A stretch of 64,000 bases of DNA from Nocardiopsis gilva YIM 90087 (GTDB taxonomy: Bacteria; Actinomycetota; Actinomycetes; Streptosporangiales; Streptosporangiaceae), in assembly GCF_002263495.1 (NCBI RefSeq), contig NZ_CP022753.1, positions 1,240,001-1,304,000 of the forward strand, written 5' to 3'. This document shows positions 51,656 to 60,791 of this stretch, in pieces. The notes under the pieces are model-generated. The model did no database searches. It saw only the letters and a list, made by a program, of their open reading frames with translations, and was not told where the DNA came from. The translations under genes were made by a program, and so were the position numbers. Every line of letters starts with the position of its first letter. Positions within the stretch are counted from its first letter, which is position 1.

Positions 51656-52429
51656 TCACAATCGCCCGGTGACCTGGTCGATCCGGTCGAATCCGACAAG
51701 GGCCTGCTCGAGCGGTTCCGATTCGACCGGGATGAGTCCGGCATACGGGTTGTCCAGGAACAACAGTGCCGCCACCGTCGACACGACGATCACCAGGTTG
51801 GTCACGGACCAGAAGAGGCCCGCCCGGGTGCGCGTTCCGCCCATTCCGAACGGCAGGGCGGCGATGGCGAGCGCGGTGATGGCGGTGATGAGGACGAGGG
51901 TGCGGGGGATGTGGGCCTGGGCTGAGTCGGCCCGCTCGATGCGCTTGTCGACCAGCCCGGACACCTCCTGCCGGGCGACCATGCGGTCGAGGGCGGCGGC
52001 CTGATCCGATGTCGGGACTTCGGCCACGCTCGCCCTGAGACGGCCGAGGGCGGAGTCGCCCGCGGGGCTGAGCTCACCGTGCCGCATCTCCGGCCAGTCG
52101 TTGCGGATCACGGTTTCGACGTAGGTGCGCAGCTCCCGGCGTACCTGTTCCCCGCTGCCGGAGGGGAACGTCGTGGTGCTCCAGTAGAGGTCGGTCGCCG
52201 TTGTCGCCTCGGCGACCACGTCGTCCGCGGCCTGGCGGTTGTTCTCCCAACCGATGACAATTCCCATGGCGACGGCGATCAGATAGATGGACAGCAGGCA
52301 CGGAATGATCAGGCTGCCGATCGCGCCGCCGTCCTCCTGAGGCTTGAATCCGAACCGGCGCACGATTACAACGCCGGCCACCGTCAGCACGGCGACCGCG
52401 ATGAGGAGGGACAAGGGGCTGAGTGTCAT
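51656..52429 (-). CDS. DUF4239 (bestrophin-like) membrane protein
   Basis: The 257-residue protein has four hydrophobic helices in two pairs (about 5-22 and 38-60; 178-198 and 210-228) with a long soluble helical domain between them (65-175: NNRQAADDVVAEATTATDLYW, RRELRTYVETVIRNDWPEM). This layout and the FKPQEDGGAIGSL loop are typical of DUF4239. Function is not established. TGGAGCGTT precedes the ATG. It converges on the proline-rich protein gene. Confidence 0.8.
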   Translation of the reverse strand: MTLSPLSLLIAVAVLTVAGVVIVRRFGFKPQEDGGAIGSLIIPCLLSIYLIAVAMGIVIGWENNRQAADDVVAEATTATDLYWSTTTFPSGSGEQVRRELRTYVETVIRNDWPEMRHGELSPAGDSALGRLRASVAEVPTSDQAAALDRMVARQEVSGLVDKRIERADSAQAHIPRTLVLITAITALAIAALPFGMGGTRTRAGLFWSVTNLVIVVSTVAALLFLDNPYAGLIPVESEPLEQALVGFDRIDQVTGRL

Positions 52430-52537
52430 AACGCTCCAGAAGAATTCTCAAGAATCGACAGGGGTGACATCGGGATCGGGTCCGTTGTGGGGTGGCCGTC
52501 CGGATCTGCGCGGAGAATCTTAAGGAGCGGAGAAGCG

Positions 52538-52756
52538 ATGAATATGACACGCGCCCGGCAGACCAACCTCATCCCTACCACGCCGATCAATGGTCGGTGG
52601 TGTTTTCGGGGAAAATGTGGGAATGCCGTGAAGGGTGCGCTGTCTGCGGTGGTGCAGGCGGGCGGGTCGCGCTCCCAGGGCTGCGGTGGATCTGGCGCTC
52701 ATTCCGCCGCATTTTCCACGAATCGGCGCGAAAGCGGCGTTATCGGGATGGTTTGA
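52538..52756 (+). CDS. Possible small protein of unknown function
   Basis: A 72-codon frame opens with ATGAATATG 5 nt after GGAGAAGCG (also AAGGAG farther up), a good ribosome-binding site. The product begins MNMTRARQTNLIPTTPING and contains two Cys close together (RWCFRGKCGNAV). There is no recognised family. The region is less GC-rich than average, and codon use is not strongly typical, so it may be non-coding. Confidence 0.3.
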   Translation: MNMTRARQTNLIPTTPINGRWCFRGKCGNAVKGALSAVVQAGGSRSQGCGGSGAHSAAFSTNRRESGVIGMV

Positions 52757-53042
52757 TCGGCTGCGGGTTCGATGCCTCTGAAATGGTTCGCGCGATGAAC
52801 AGTTGAAGGTCGATTCGCTGGTGGTCCGGCGAAAATACACGAATGCGGAGTCGTCGCTCCTTCTAATGTCAAACTCTTGACTTGATTTATTCTGATCTTT
52901 GTTGTCGCATGTCAGGCGAAGCGCATGCCGATTAATTCTGATCTTGGCCGGATCCGGCCATCTATATCTCCTTGACGGTTTATTCGCTGAATCGAAGTAT
53001 GCGCATAGATCGGCCCATCATTATTGCTTGAAAGGAGTATAA

Positions 53043-53834
53043 ATGATGAGGATCGCTTTTCTTTTGGCGGCGGCCGCGGCGATGACGCTGTCGATGGCCG
53101 CGCCGGCGACCGCGAATACCTCCGCGGAGTCGCCGGTGAAGCGTGCCTATACGCAGACCGACATCACGACGGTAGGCGCGGAGCAGTGCGACCTTCCGGT
53201 CGAGGAGCGGAGCGGCAACTGGCTCTGCCTGAGCGACAAGCAGAAGCAGGCCGAGGCGCACGACGCCGCGGTCAAGGCCGCCGATGAGGCCACCGGGCAG
53301 CAGAAGCAGACCTACTGCACCTCGCAGGCGTGCTGGTCCCGCTACTCCTCGGTGAGCAGCAACTTCTCCAGCGTCGGATACTTCGGCTTCGGCCCCTACC
53401 TGCTCGGCAAGGTCAACGTCTACTTCCGGACCGACCTCAGGCGGTTCCACTCGGTGTCCCAGCCGGTGCTGTTCCGCGCGAGCACCAACCTCTCCAACCT
53501 GACGATGTCCGGTGAGCGGTTCACCTACCCGCGGTTCCGGCCCGAGGGCATGCCGGTGAGTGCCGGAACGACCTTCAAGTCCTACTCGCAGCTGAGCACG
53601 GCGGCCAACCAGCTCGTGCAGTGGAAGCCGAGCGGGTACCGGATCACCGACACGACCGCGCGCGTCGGTGGCGTCGTCCACCAGTGGAGCTGGCAGAAGC
53701 AGGGCTACCCCGGTACCTGGTACGTCTACGGCAAGAGCGTCAAGTTCAACAAGTACCGCTACGGCTACCGCTATGGCTCGGTGCACTACCTGCCCAAGGA
53801 CCCGGTGAGGTACGGATGGCGCCCCCTGCGGTGA
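53043..53834 (+). CDS. Secreted protein of unknown function
   Basis: The 263-residue precursor has a clear signal peptide (RIAFLLAAAAAMTLSMAAPATA, cut near residue 24). The mature part has four Cys (EQCDLP, WLCLSD, YCTSQACW) in its N-terminal third and a C-terminal half rich in Tyr, Arg and Gly (KYRYGYRYGSVHYLP) that suggests a beta-rich fold. The family is not recognised. ATG 53043 has GAAAGGAG 7 nt upstream. A second ATG follows directly. The preceding 290 nt are unusually AT-rich and probably hold a strong promoter. Confidence 0.7.
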   Translation: MMRIAFLLAAAAAMTLSMAAPATANTSAESPVKRAYTQTDITTVGAEQCDLPVEERSGNWLCLSDKQKQAEAHDAAVKAADEATGQQKQTYCTSQACWSRYSSVSSNFSSVGYFGFGPYLLGKVNVYFRTDLRRFHSVSQPVLFRASTNLSNLTMSGERFTYPRFRPEGMPVSAGTTFKSYSQLSTAANQLVQWKPSGYRITDTTARVGGVVHQWSWQKQGYPGTWYVYGKSVKFNKYRYGYRYGSVHYLPKDPVRYGWRPLR

Positions 53835-53869
53835 CCACTCGCTGAGTGACCCGAATGCCGACACAAGCA

Positions 53870-53907
53870 GGCCCACTCATGCTCCACGGCGGGAGCATGA
53901 GTGGGCC
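53870..53907. terminator. Bidirectional hairpin terminator
   Basis: A perfect 16-bp stem, GGCCCACTCATGCTCC (53870-53885) with its complement at 53892-53907 and a 6-nt loop, lies between the convergent secreted-protein and hsp20 genes. Confidence 0.75.
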
Positions 53908-53922
53908 GTCGCCGTGTGTCGC

Positions 53923-54348
53923 TCAGGCCTGGATCTCAGCCACCGGACCAGAGCTTTCCGTCACGCTGATCTTGCGCGGCTTGGCCTGCTCGGCCACGGG
54001 GATGTGCAGCGTGAGCACACCTTCCGCGTAGGAGGCGGTGACGTTGTCGGTGTCCAGGGCGTCACCGAGGAACAGCTGACGGGAGAAGACGCCCGACGGA
54101 CGCTCCGCGACGAGGGGGTCCTTACCCTGAACGGCGCTGTCGCGCGTGGCGCTGACAGTCAGCACGTCGCGCTCCACCTCCAGGTCGATGGAGTCCGCGC
54201 GCACGCCGGGCAGGTCGAAGTGGACCACGAACGTGTCGTCCTCGCGGTACGCGTCCATCGGCATGGCCGCCGGTCGGGCGGTGTCACCCAGCAGGCGCTG
54301 TGCCATGCGGTCGAACTCGCGGAAGGGGTCGGTGCGCATCAGCATCAT
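53923..54348 (-). CDS. Hsp20/alpha-crystallin family small heat-shock protein
   Basis: The 141-residue small heat-shock protein has an N-terminal arm (RTDPFREFDRMAQRLLG) and an alpha-crystallin domain (about 38-130) with VVHFDLPGVRADSIDLEVERDVLTVSA and the conserved A-x-x-x-N-G-V-L-like ASYAEGVLTLHIPV. A short C-terminal IxV-type motif reads KISV. It holds unfolded proteins soluble. ATG 54348 has GGGAGGTGACC directly upstream. A HAIR-like site in the promoter region suggests control by HspR. Confidence 0.92.
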   Translation of the reverse strand: MMLMRTDPFREFDRMAQRLLGDTARPAAMPMDAYREDDTFVVHFDLPGVRADSIDLEVERDVLTVSATRDSAVQGKDPLVAERPSGVFSRQLFLGDALDTDNVTASYAEGVLTLHIPVAEQAKPRKISVTESSGPVAEIQA

Positions 54349-54371
54349 GGTCACCTCCCAGGACGAATAGA

Positions 54372-54392
54372 CTTGATGCTTCCTCGCTCAAC
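54372..54392. promoter_or_regulatory. HAIR-like (HspR) operator upstream of hsp20
   Basis: CTTGATG-N7-GCTCAAC (54372-54392) resembles the HspR-associated inverted repeat CTTGAGT-N7-ACTCAAG, with the outer five bases of each half conserved. It lies 24-44 bp from the hsp20 start codon. Confidence 0.45.
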
Positions 54393-54938
54393 TTTGATAC
54401 CACGCCTGCTGTCAACTAAACATGCGGCGAGGCGCGCGACCCGCGCTCGCGGAAAACACTGACGCACCCCCGTGAAGCGGGAGACGAGAGCTTTTACAGA
54501 AGACCTTGACCTGGAAGGTTCTCACCAGCGATCGAAAAGCATGGCGCCTCCTGCCGAACCCCGAGGACCCTTGGGTGTATGGGCCGCAATCGGCCTCGCG
54601 TCAGAAGGGGGATATCTGATGGGGCGCAAACTCGATGTGTCGGTGAAGGCCGCAGGAGCTGCCGTGGCGAGGACCGCCCTCGGACTGGCCCTGGTGTAAG
54701 GCGTCAGAGTCTGCAAGTGACAGCCGTCGGATGCCGTTCGAAGGACGAGGGCTCGTGCCAGGGGCCCTCGTCCGCCATGGAACCGGTGAGAGCGGGCCCC
54801 GTGTCGGCGGGTGCGACCCTCGTGCGGCCGTATGGGCCCGCGAAGAAAGAGGGCGTCGTGTCCGCGACCGCGGACGGGCGGCCTCCAGCGAAGGGCGGCG
54901 AAGGCCGCCGACCGGAAACCGCCCGCCCCGCTAACCCC
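54393..54938. other. Intergenic region between hsp20 and the formate-THF ligase gene
   Basis: No reliable gene is seen in these 546 nt. A 26-codon mini-frame (54619-54699) follows GGGGG and may be chance. A strong hairpin at 54743-54773 is listed separately. Confidence 0.4.
54743..54773. terminator. Hairpin terminator downstream of the formate-THF ligase gene
   Basis: GGACGAGGGC (54743-54752) and GCCCTCGTCC (54764-54773) form a perfect 10-bp stem with an 11-nt loop, without a T-run. It lies about 165 nt past the ligase stop. Confidence 0.45.
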
Positions 54939-56642
54939 TCAGGACAGGCCGGTGATCTCCCCGTCGTCGTCGAGGTCGATGCTGTAGGCCGCGGGCGAGC
55001 TGCCCAGCCCCGGCATAGTCTGCATCGTCCCGCAGATCAGGTAGACGTACCCGGCGCCCGCCGCTGGGCGGGCCTCCCGGACGGGCAGCGTCCAGCCGGT
55101 GGGCGCGCCGCGCAGGGACGGATCGGCGGACAGCGACAGGTGCGTCTTGGCGATGCACACCGGCAGTCGCCCCAGTCCGTTGCGCTCGCAGGCCCGCACC
55201 TGGCGCTCGGCCGCCTCGGAGAACTCGGCGCCGTCGGCCCCGTAGACGCTGCGCGCCACCGTCTCCACCTTGTCCCGGATCGAGGCGTCCTCGGGGTAGA
55301 GGGGAGCGTACGCGGACGGCTCTCCGGCCGCCTCGGCCACGGCCCGCGCGAGGTCCTCCGCTCCCCGGCCGCCGTCGGCGACGTTGGTGCACACCGCGCT
55401 GCGCGCCCCGGCCTCGGCCGCGATCCGACGCACCTCCTCCAGCTCCGAGGCGTGGTCGGTGGGGAAGGCGTTGACCGCGACGACCGGGGACACCCCGTGC
55501 AGGCGGCAGTTCTCGATCTGCTTGACGAGGTTGGCCGCGCCGGCGCGGACGTCCTCTGGGGACTCCTGCAGCATCCCGTCGGGGAGCGGGCGTCCGGCGG
55601 CCACCGCGTGGCGGCCCGAGTGCGCCTTGAGCGCGCGCACGGTCGCCACCACCACGGCGGCGTCGGGAGCCTCGCCCGACACGCGGCACTTGATGTTGAA
55701 GAAGCGCTCCGCCCCCATGTCGGCGCCGAACCCGGCCTCGGTGACCAGGAAATCGCCGCAGCGCAGCCCGATCAGGTCGGCGATCACCGAGGAGTTGCCG
55801 GTGGCGATGTTGCCGAACGGGCCGGTGTGCACCAGGACCGGGGTGTGCTCCAGCGTCTGCAGCAGGTTGGGCTTGATCGCCTCGCGCAGGATCGCCGCCA
55901 TGGCCCCCGCGCCGCCGATCTGCTCGGCGGTCACCGGCTTGCCCGCGCGGCTGCCCGCCACGATGATGCGGCCCAGCCGCGCGCGCATGTCGCGCGCGGA
56001 GGAGGACAGCGAGAGCAGCGCCATCACCTCGGACGCCGCCGTGATGTCGAAGCCGGTCTGGCGGGGGACGCCGTCGGCCCGGCGGCCCAGCCCGGTGATG
56101 ACGGAGCGCAGGGAGCGGTCGTTGACGTCGAGCACCCGCCGCCAGGAGATGTCGTGCGGGTCGATCTCCAGGGCGTTGTCCCGGTAGAGATGGTTGTCCA
56201 GGAGCGCGGCCAGCAGGTTGTGGGCCGCGCCGACCGCGTGGATGTCGCCGGTCAGGTGCAGGTTGAGCCGCTCCATCGGCACGACCTGGCTGTAGCCGCC
56301 GCCGGCCGCACCGCCCTTGATTCCGAAGACGGGTCCCATGGAGGGCTGGCGCAGCGCGATGGAGGTGCGGTGGCCGATGCGGTTGAGCCCGTCGCCGAGT
56401 CCGACCGTGATGGTGGTCTTGCCCTCGCCCAGCGGGGTGGGGGTCACCGCGGTCACGACGACGTACCGGGCGCGGGGGCGCTCGGCGAGGTCAGTGAGGG
56501 CTGACAGGCGAATCTTGGCCACGTGGTCGCCGTAGGGCTCGAGCAGCTCAGGCGGTAGGCCCATGCGTTCGGCGACGCTCGTGAGCGGCTCGAGGGCCGC
56601 GTCGCGGACGATCTCCAGGTCGGTCGGGAAACGCAACGACAT
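54939..56642 (-). CDS. fhs: Formate--tetrahydrofolate ligase
   Basis: The 567-residue ligase has the ATP-binding P-loop VTAVTPTPLGEGKTTITVGL near residue 70, the family signature GIKGGAAGGGYSQVVPME, LHLTGDIHAVGAAHNLLAALLDN, and LVTEAGFGADMGAERF. It makes 10-formyl-THF from formate, ATP and THF for one-carbon metabolism. ATG 56642 opens the conserved N-terminus (SLRFPTDLEIVRDA). The open frame continues 131 codons upstream into unrelated sequence. It appears monocistronic. A good ribosome-binding site is not obvious (AGGGGTG abuts the ATG). Confidence 0.94.
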   Translation of the reverse strand: MSLRFPTDLEIVRDAALEPLTSVAERMGLPPELLEPYGDHVAKIRLSALTDLAERPRARYVVVTAVTPTPLGEGKTTITVGLGDGLNRIGHRTSIALRQPSMGPVFGIKGGAAGGGYSQVVPMERLNLHLTGDIHAVGAAHNLLAALLDNHLYRDNALEIDPHDISWRRVLDVNDRSLRSVITGLGRRADGVPRQTGFDITAASEVMALLSLSSSARDMRARLGRIIVAGSRAGKPVTAEQIGGAGAMAAILREAIKPNLLQTLEHTPVLVHTGPFGNIATGNSSVIADLIGLRCGDFLVTEAGFGADMGAERFFNIKCRVSGEAPDAAVVVATVRALKAHSGRHAVAAGRPLPDGMLQESPEDVRAGAANLVKQIENCRLHGVSPVVAVNAFPTDHASELEEVRRIAAEAGARSAVCTNVADGGRGAEDLARAVAEAAGEPSAYAPLYPEDASIRDKVETVARSVYGADGAEFSEAAERQVRACERNGLGRLPVCIAKTHLSLSADPSLRGAPTGWTLPVREARPAAGAGYVYLICGTMQTMPGLGSSPAAYSIDLDDDGEITGLS

Positions 56643-56817
56643 CACCCCTAGCGGTCCCTCGTCCCGCCGGGGCGCGGCTGTCCCGGACGGACGCGTGGGG
56701 CGAGGAACCCGACGTTGGACTGTTGGGGAACCTGCACCCACATTCTCGATGAGAGTTGGGTATAGCGCAATCAGTTTCATATTACGCAATTGATGGCTTG
56801 GTCTGACCGCGGCACGG

Positions 56818-57288
56818 GTGTTCTGCGGGGGGGGGAGGACCGGGGCCTTCGTCGCGGAGATGGACTTCGGCACAAGCGAGCCGATGCTGCAGGCCCTGCG
56901 GGCCTCCGTCGCCGCGGCACAGACGGTCCAGCTGACGGGGATGCCCGAGGCCCGCCTCTCGTTGGCACAGTCCACCGTGCACCTGGCCATGGCGCCGAAG
57001 TCGAACGCGGTGATCACCGGGATCGACGAGGCCATGGCCGACGTTCGAGCGGGCGCCGTCGGTGAGGTGCCCGCCTACCTGCGATACGGTCGCTACGCAG
57101 GCGCCGAGAAGCTGGGCAACGCTGTTGGCGATCGCTACCCCCACGCCGCCCCCGATGGAGTCCTGGAGCAGCAGTACCCGCCGGACGCACTGGTGGGGAA
57201 GGACTACTATCGCCCCACGCAGCGCGTTGGGGAACGCGCCCTGCGTGAGCTCCTCGCGAAGCTCCGCCGCACCCTCCGCAGCGGGTAG
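56818..57288 (+). pseudogene. rarA: C-terminal remnant of a RarA/MgsA-type replication-recombination ATPase
   Basis: The frame encodes only the last 145-155 residues of RarA: RASVAAAQTVQLTGMPEARLSLAQSTVHLAMAPKSNAV, DVRAGAVGEVPAYLRYGRYAGAEKLG, YRYPHAAPDGV-type DRYPHAAPDGVLEQQYPPDALVGKDYY. The whole AAA+ ATPase part (about 300 residues) is missing. A run of nine or more G at about 56827-56836 and loss of the usual FxARRxVIxASEDxG sequence (FVAEMDFGTSEP) mark the decay. It is not expected to be functional. Confidence 0.75.
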
Positions 57289-57333
57289 GCCACCGATGCG
57301 ATCCCGCCGACACGTTCGACGTGTTCCACTCGA

Positions 57334-58449
57334 TCAATGCTGCCGACGGACGAATGGACTCCGACCGTTGTCCACAAGGCAGCGCCGCGTGTTGCGCGCG
57401 GTTCGGCGCTCCCGGCACGTACCGGCAGAGAGCGGTCCGAATCGCGTCGGCGGCGGCTCGCAGAAGGCCGACGGTCGGGATGACGCTCCGTAGCGGGCGG
57501 CGACCTTGGCGGCGCGGTTGCGCAGGGAGGTGCGCAACCACTGCGGGTCCAGGGCCTCGGCGTCCGTGGCGAGCTGCCACAACGCCCATTCGGCGTGTCT
57601 CGAGTCCTGAAAGGTCACCTCCAGCCGCAGCCGGCCGTCCGCGTCGGCTTCTTCGGCGCGGACGGCCAGGGTGGTGCTCACGAGGTCATCGCGCCGCGCC
57701 GGGTTCACCCGTACCAGCACGGTGACCTGGTCGCCGCTGGTCCGAAACCGGGTACTTCGTTCCTGCCAGACCCGGTCCAGATCCACACGGTCCGGTCGTT
57801 GTGCGGGTTCGTCGAGTTCCTCGGCGGCCAAGACCCGGGACAGCCGGTAAGTGCGGTCCGTGCCGGACCTCGTGGCCAGCAAGTAGCCCTGATCGCGGAC
57901 GTTGACCAGGCCGATCGGTTCCACCGTGCGCCACTTCGGGGCCTGATCCGCAGCCGCGTAGTGGATGCGCAGCTTGTGTCCGGCGAACACTGCGCGCCGG
58001 ACCTCGGTCACGACGGTGTCGGGCATCTCCTCGTCGATCAGCCGACGCGCGAGGAGGTCGGTCTCCGGGGCGATGAGCACTCGTTGGGCGGAGCTGGCCG
58101 CGGTGGCCCGATGGTGTTCCGGGAGCGCGTCGACCACCTTGCGCATGGCCGATGCGAGCGCCGAGCCGAGGCCGAATACCGACGCGCCGCAGCGTGATCC
58201 GGCGACCAGTAGGGCGAGGGCCTCGTCGTGGTTCAGTCCGGTGAGCTCGGTCTGCAGACCGGGCAGCAGTGCGAAACCGCCGTGCCGACCGCGTTCGGCG
58301 TAGACCGGGACGCCGGCCGCGGACAGCGCCTCGATGTCACGCAGCACGGTGCGGGTGGATACCTCCAGCTCGCGGGCGAGCTCGGCTGCGGACAGCCGAC
58401 CGTGCTGGCGCAGCAGCAGAACCAGCGATACCAATCGGTCGGCGCGCAT
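57334..58449 (-). CDS. HTH/WYL-domain transcriptional regulator (PafB/YafY type)
   Basis: The 371-residue regulator has an N-terminal winged HTH_11 domain (RADRLVSLVLLLRQHGRLSAAELARELEVSTRTVLRDIEALSAAGVPVYAERGRHGGF). A WYL domain (about 140-225) has HKLRIHYAAADQAPKWRTVEPIGLVNVRDQGYLLA and the RTYRLSRVLAAE signature. A WCX-type C-terminal extension (about 235-315) follows. The last 45 residues (after KVAARYGASS) look non-homologous and may be a frame extension past an eroded stop. It is divergent from a RidA gene, which it may control. Confidence 0.85.
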   Translation of the reverse strand: MRADRLVSLVLLLRQHGRLSAAELARELEVSTRTVLRDIEALSAAGVPVYAERGRHGGFALLPGLQTELTGLNHDEALALLVAGSRCGASVFGLGSALASAMRKVVDALPEHHRATAASSAQRVLIAPETDLLARRLIDEEMPDTVVTEVRRAVFAGHKLRIHYAAADQAPKWRTVEPIGLVNVRDQGYLLATRSGTDRTYRLSRVLAAEELDEPAQRPDRVDLDRVWQERSTRFRTSGDQVTVLVRVNPARRDDLVSTTLAVRAEEADADGRLRLEVTFQDSRHAEWALWQLATDAEALDPQWLRTSLRNRAAKVAARYGASSRPSAFCEPPPTRFGPLSAGTCRERRTARNTRRCLVDNGRSPFVRRQH

Positions 58450-58578
58450 ATGGAAACTTTACAGGAATACACGACACAGGATGTCGTGATTTCCTGGCAG
58501 GCTCGTCACCGCGACGTCAAGATGGCGGCTACCACGCCGATGGATGTACGTACTCGCGATGACTCGAATGGAGCTGAT

Positions 58579-58980
58579 GTGACAGTAGAGCGCACGGCGG
58601 TCAATCCAGTGACGTGGTCGGCGGAAATGGGATTCAACCAGGGGGAGATCGTCTCCGGGAACACCCGAACCCTGTACTGCTCCGGGCAGACCGCGATGAG
58701 CGCCGAAGGCAAACCCCAGCACGACGGTGACATGGCGGCGCAGTTGGCGCTGAGCCTCGACAATCTGGAGGCCGTTCTCGGCAAGGCCGACATGTCCTTC
58801 GCGAACCTCGTTCGGCTCAACGTCTACACCACCGACGTCGATCTGCTTTTCCAGCACTACGGTGTGCTGGCGTCACGGTTGGGCGCCGCGGGGGTGGCGC
58901 CGCCGACCACGATGCTCGGGGTGACACGGCTGGCGATCCCGACCCTGATGGTCGAAGTTGAGGGGACCGCCGTCGCGTGA
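58579..58980 (+). CDS. RidA family (YjgF/Rid) protein
   Basis: A 133-residue trimeric Rid-family protein: LYCSGQTAMSAEGKPQHDGDMAAQLALSLDNLEAVLGKADMSF, LVRLNVYTTDVDLLFQHY and PPTTMLGVTRLAIPTLMVEVEGTA. The family Arg is placed in VTRLAIP, so imine/enamine deaminase activity is plausible. GTG 58579 has GGAG 5 nt upstream and begins the conserved fold. Longer ATG starts at 58522 and 58540 add a polar tail. It is divergent from the WYL regulator, with 129 nt between starts. Confidence 0.85.
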   Translation: MTVERTAVNPVTWSAEMGFNQGEIVSGNTRTLYCSGQTAMSAEGKPQHDGDMAAQLALSLDNLEAVLGKADMSFANLVRLNVYTTDVDLLFQHYGVLASRLGAAGVAPPTTMLGVTRLAIPTLMVEVEGTAVA

Positions 58981-59289
58981 TGCGAACTCGCCGCCTCCGG
59001 CAGGGCTGCCGGAGGCGGCACGAGAAGTAGGCAGGGGGGTGATTTCCGGTTCTCGGAATAGCGGCGTCTATGGATTCTACGGCGATTCCTTCCTGGAAGG
59101 CGCACTCAAGGGGCAACGCAGCACAGCTCTTCAGAAGTTGAGCGTAAACCTCTGACGGATGTCGGCGACACGCCAATACTGGATCTGGCCCATATTTCGT
59201 GATGGAAACGGCCCCGCTCCGGTGGTTAACCGGAAGCTGTGAGCAGTACGCGTTTCCGGAGGAAACGGCGCCCGGCCCGCCCATACATC

Positions 59290-60530
59290 TGTCGTTTGAC
59301 TGTCTTGAGGTGGTTCACCCGCCCCTCCGCTACAGGGCTCCGGCGCGTTCCGTGAATGTTCGTTTCTGTCCCAGCCGAGGCCGTGGAGGTGGAGGGCTTC
59401 GGTGGGGGTGGTGTGGTCGCGGCGGCCTTCAGGGATGTGCAGGTAGCCGGCGTCTTTGATGGCTGCGGTGATGGCGGCGCGGATGGTGGCCAGGTTGACG
59501 GGCCCGTTGCCGGTCCGGCCGGTGGAATTGTCTTCACCTAATGTCACGTCCCGGATGTGGTGGTGTTCCTCGATGGGCCAGTGCTCGCGGGTCAGTCGGG
59601 CCAGGTCAGTTGCGGTGGCTTCGGCGCTGGTCAGGGTGGTGACGGCGTAGACCGTCTCGCGGGAAGTGCTGCTGGTTGCAGTGTCCTGCCGACGGCGGGT
59701 GATCTTGATGGCCTGGCGGGCGTGGGGGGAAGTCCAACCAGCTGACGCGGGCGCACTTGAGGGTGTAGGTCTCGGTGCGGCCGTGCCCGGCCCGCGGGCC
59801 GGGCTGCCGGCCGGGACCTGCCGCCAGGGCAGGGCCCTGACGCGGGCGTGCAGCAGTGGCTGGTTGCGCTTCACGACGGAGATGTCGTGGGCTTTCTTCT
59901 CCCTGGCCAGCCAGTCCAGGTTCCCCCGCACGGTGTGGTGGGCGTCGAAGATCACCACGGCGCCGTCCGGGTCCAGGGGTTCCAGGAGTTCAGTGAAGTG
60001 GCTGGTCTCGTTGTGCTTGATGTCGACCTCGATGTGGTCCAGTAGGTGCCCGCCGTGCTCGGCGGCGCCAAGGAGATGGACCCGCGTGCCGTCAGCGCGG
60101 CGGGCCCCGCGGGATGTCGTGCCATACACGGCCATCGCCCGTAACCCGTCGCGGGCCAGCGTCTTGGCCTGCTCGCGCACGCGCTGGGCCCGCTAGCCAC
60201 GCACGCTGGGCGAAGGCGGGCACCCGGGGGCCGGAGGCCACGCGAGCGCGGTCCGAGCAGTGCCCGGCTCAGGGCTCGCGGGTCAAGCCGGTTCAGGACC
60301 ACCCGGACCGTCTTCTCATCCGGTGCCCGGTATCGGCCCGTGAGCGGATCCCACAGGCAGCGCAGCCGGGCCAGGTCTTCCCGGCTGGCGCGCCTGCCCC
60401 ACTGCCCGACCGCGGTGAACCGGTCGTTCCCGGCGGCGGTGAACGCGCAGACCGCGATCGCGACCAGGCAGGCCAGCGGGTAGACCCGCACTCGCGGTGA
60501 GCGCGGGTCTGGCAGCGCCTCCAGCCGCTG
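59290..60530 (-). pseudogene. Frameshifted ISAs1-type DDE transposase
   Basis: Parts of an ISAs1-family transposase lie in different frames. The N-terminal part is LPDPRSPRVRVYPLACLVAIAVCAF (from about 60530). The catalytic core has VVIFDAHHTVRGNLDWLAREKKAHDISVVKRNQP, and the C-terminal part has LTREHWPIEEHHHIRDVTLGEDNS and NLATIRAAITAAIKDAGY. At least one frameshift lies near 60180-60220. A second shift with compensation appears at about 59710-59790, where TETYTLKCARVSWLDFP-like codons are out of frame beside a CCCCC run. It is inactive. Terminal inverted repeats could not be placed. Confidence 0.75.
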
Positions 60531-60791
60531 TCAGGCATCAGCAGCGAGGTCCCCGCCATCCGGGCCGGTCTCGACCACGCGCGCACCCACGCGCGACAAT
60601 GCCACTGCGGGCAGTCCACACCCCGTTCATGCAGACCTCAGAGACCTACATGGTCACGTGGCGTATCCGCGTCCACAAACCGCGCGAAGCCGCCCCATCA
60701 ACCACAGACCGGGTAAGGCGGACGGAGCACGTCAGGAGCACGCTGGCACCCTGAGGCTGGCCGCGGTCCGGAACGGGTCGAAGTAGGACGG

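Noticed and set aside
54472-54699. 75-codon frame downstream of hsp20, or its 26-codon end
   Set aside because: Weak start signals, no conserved features, and it overlaps the hsp20 upstream region.
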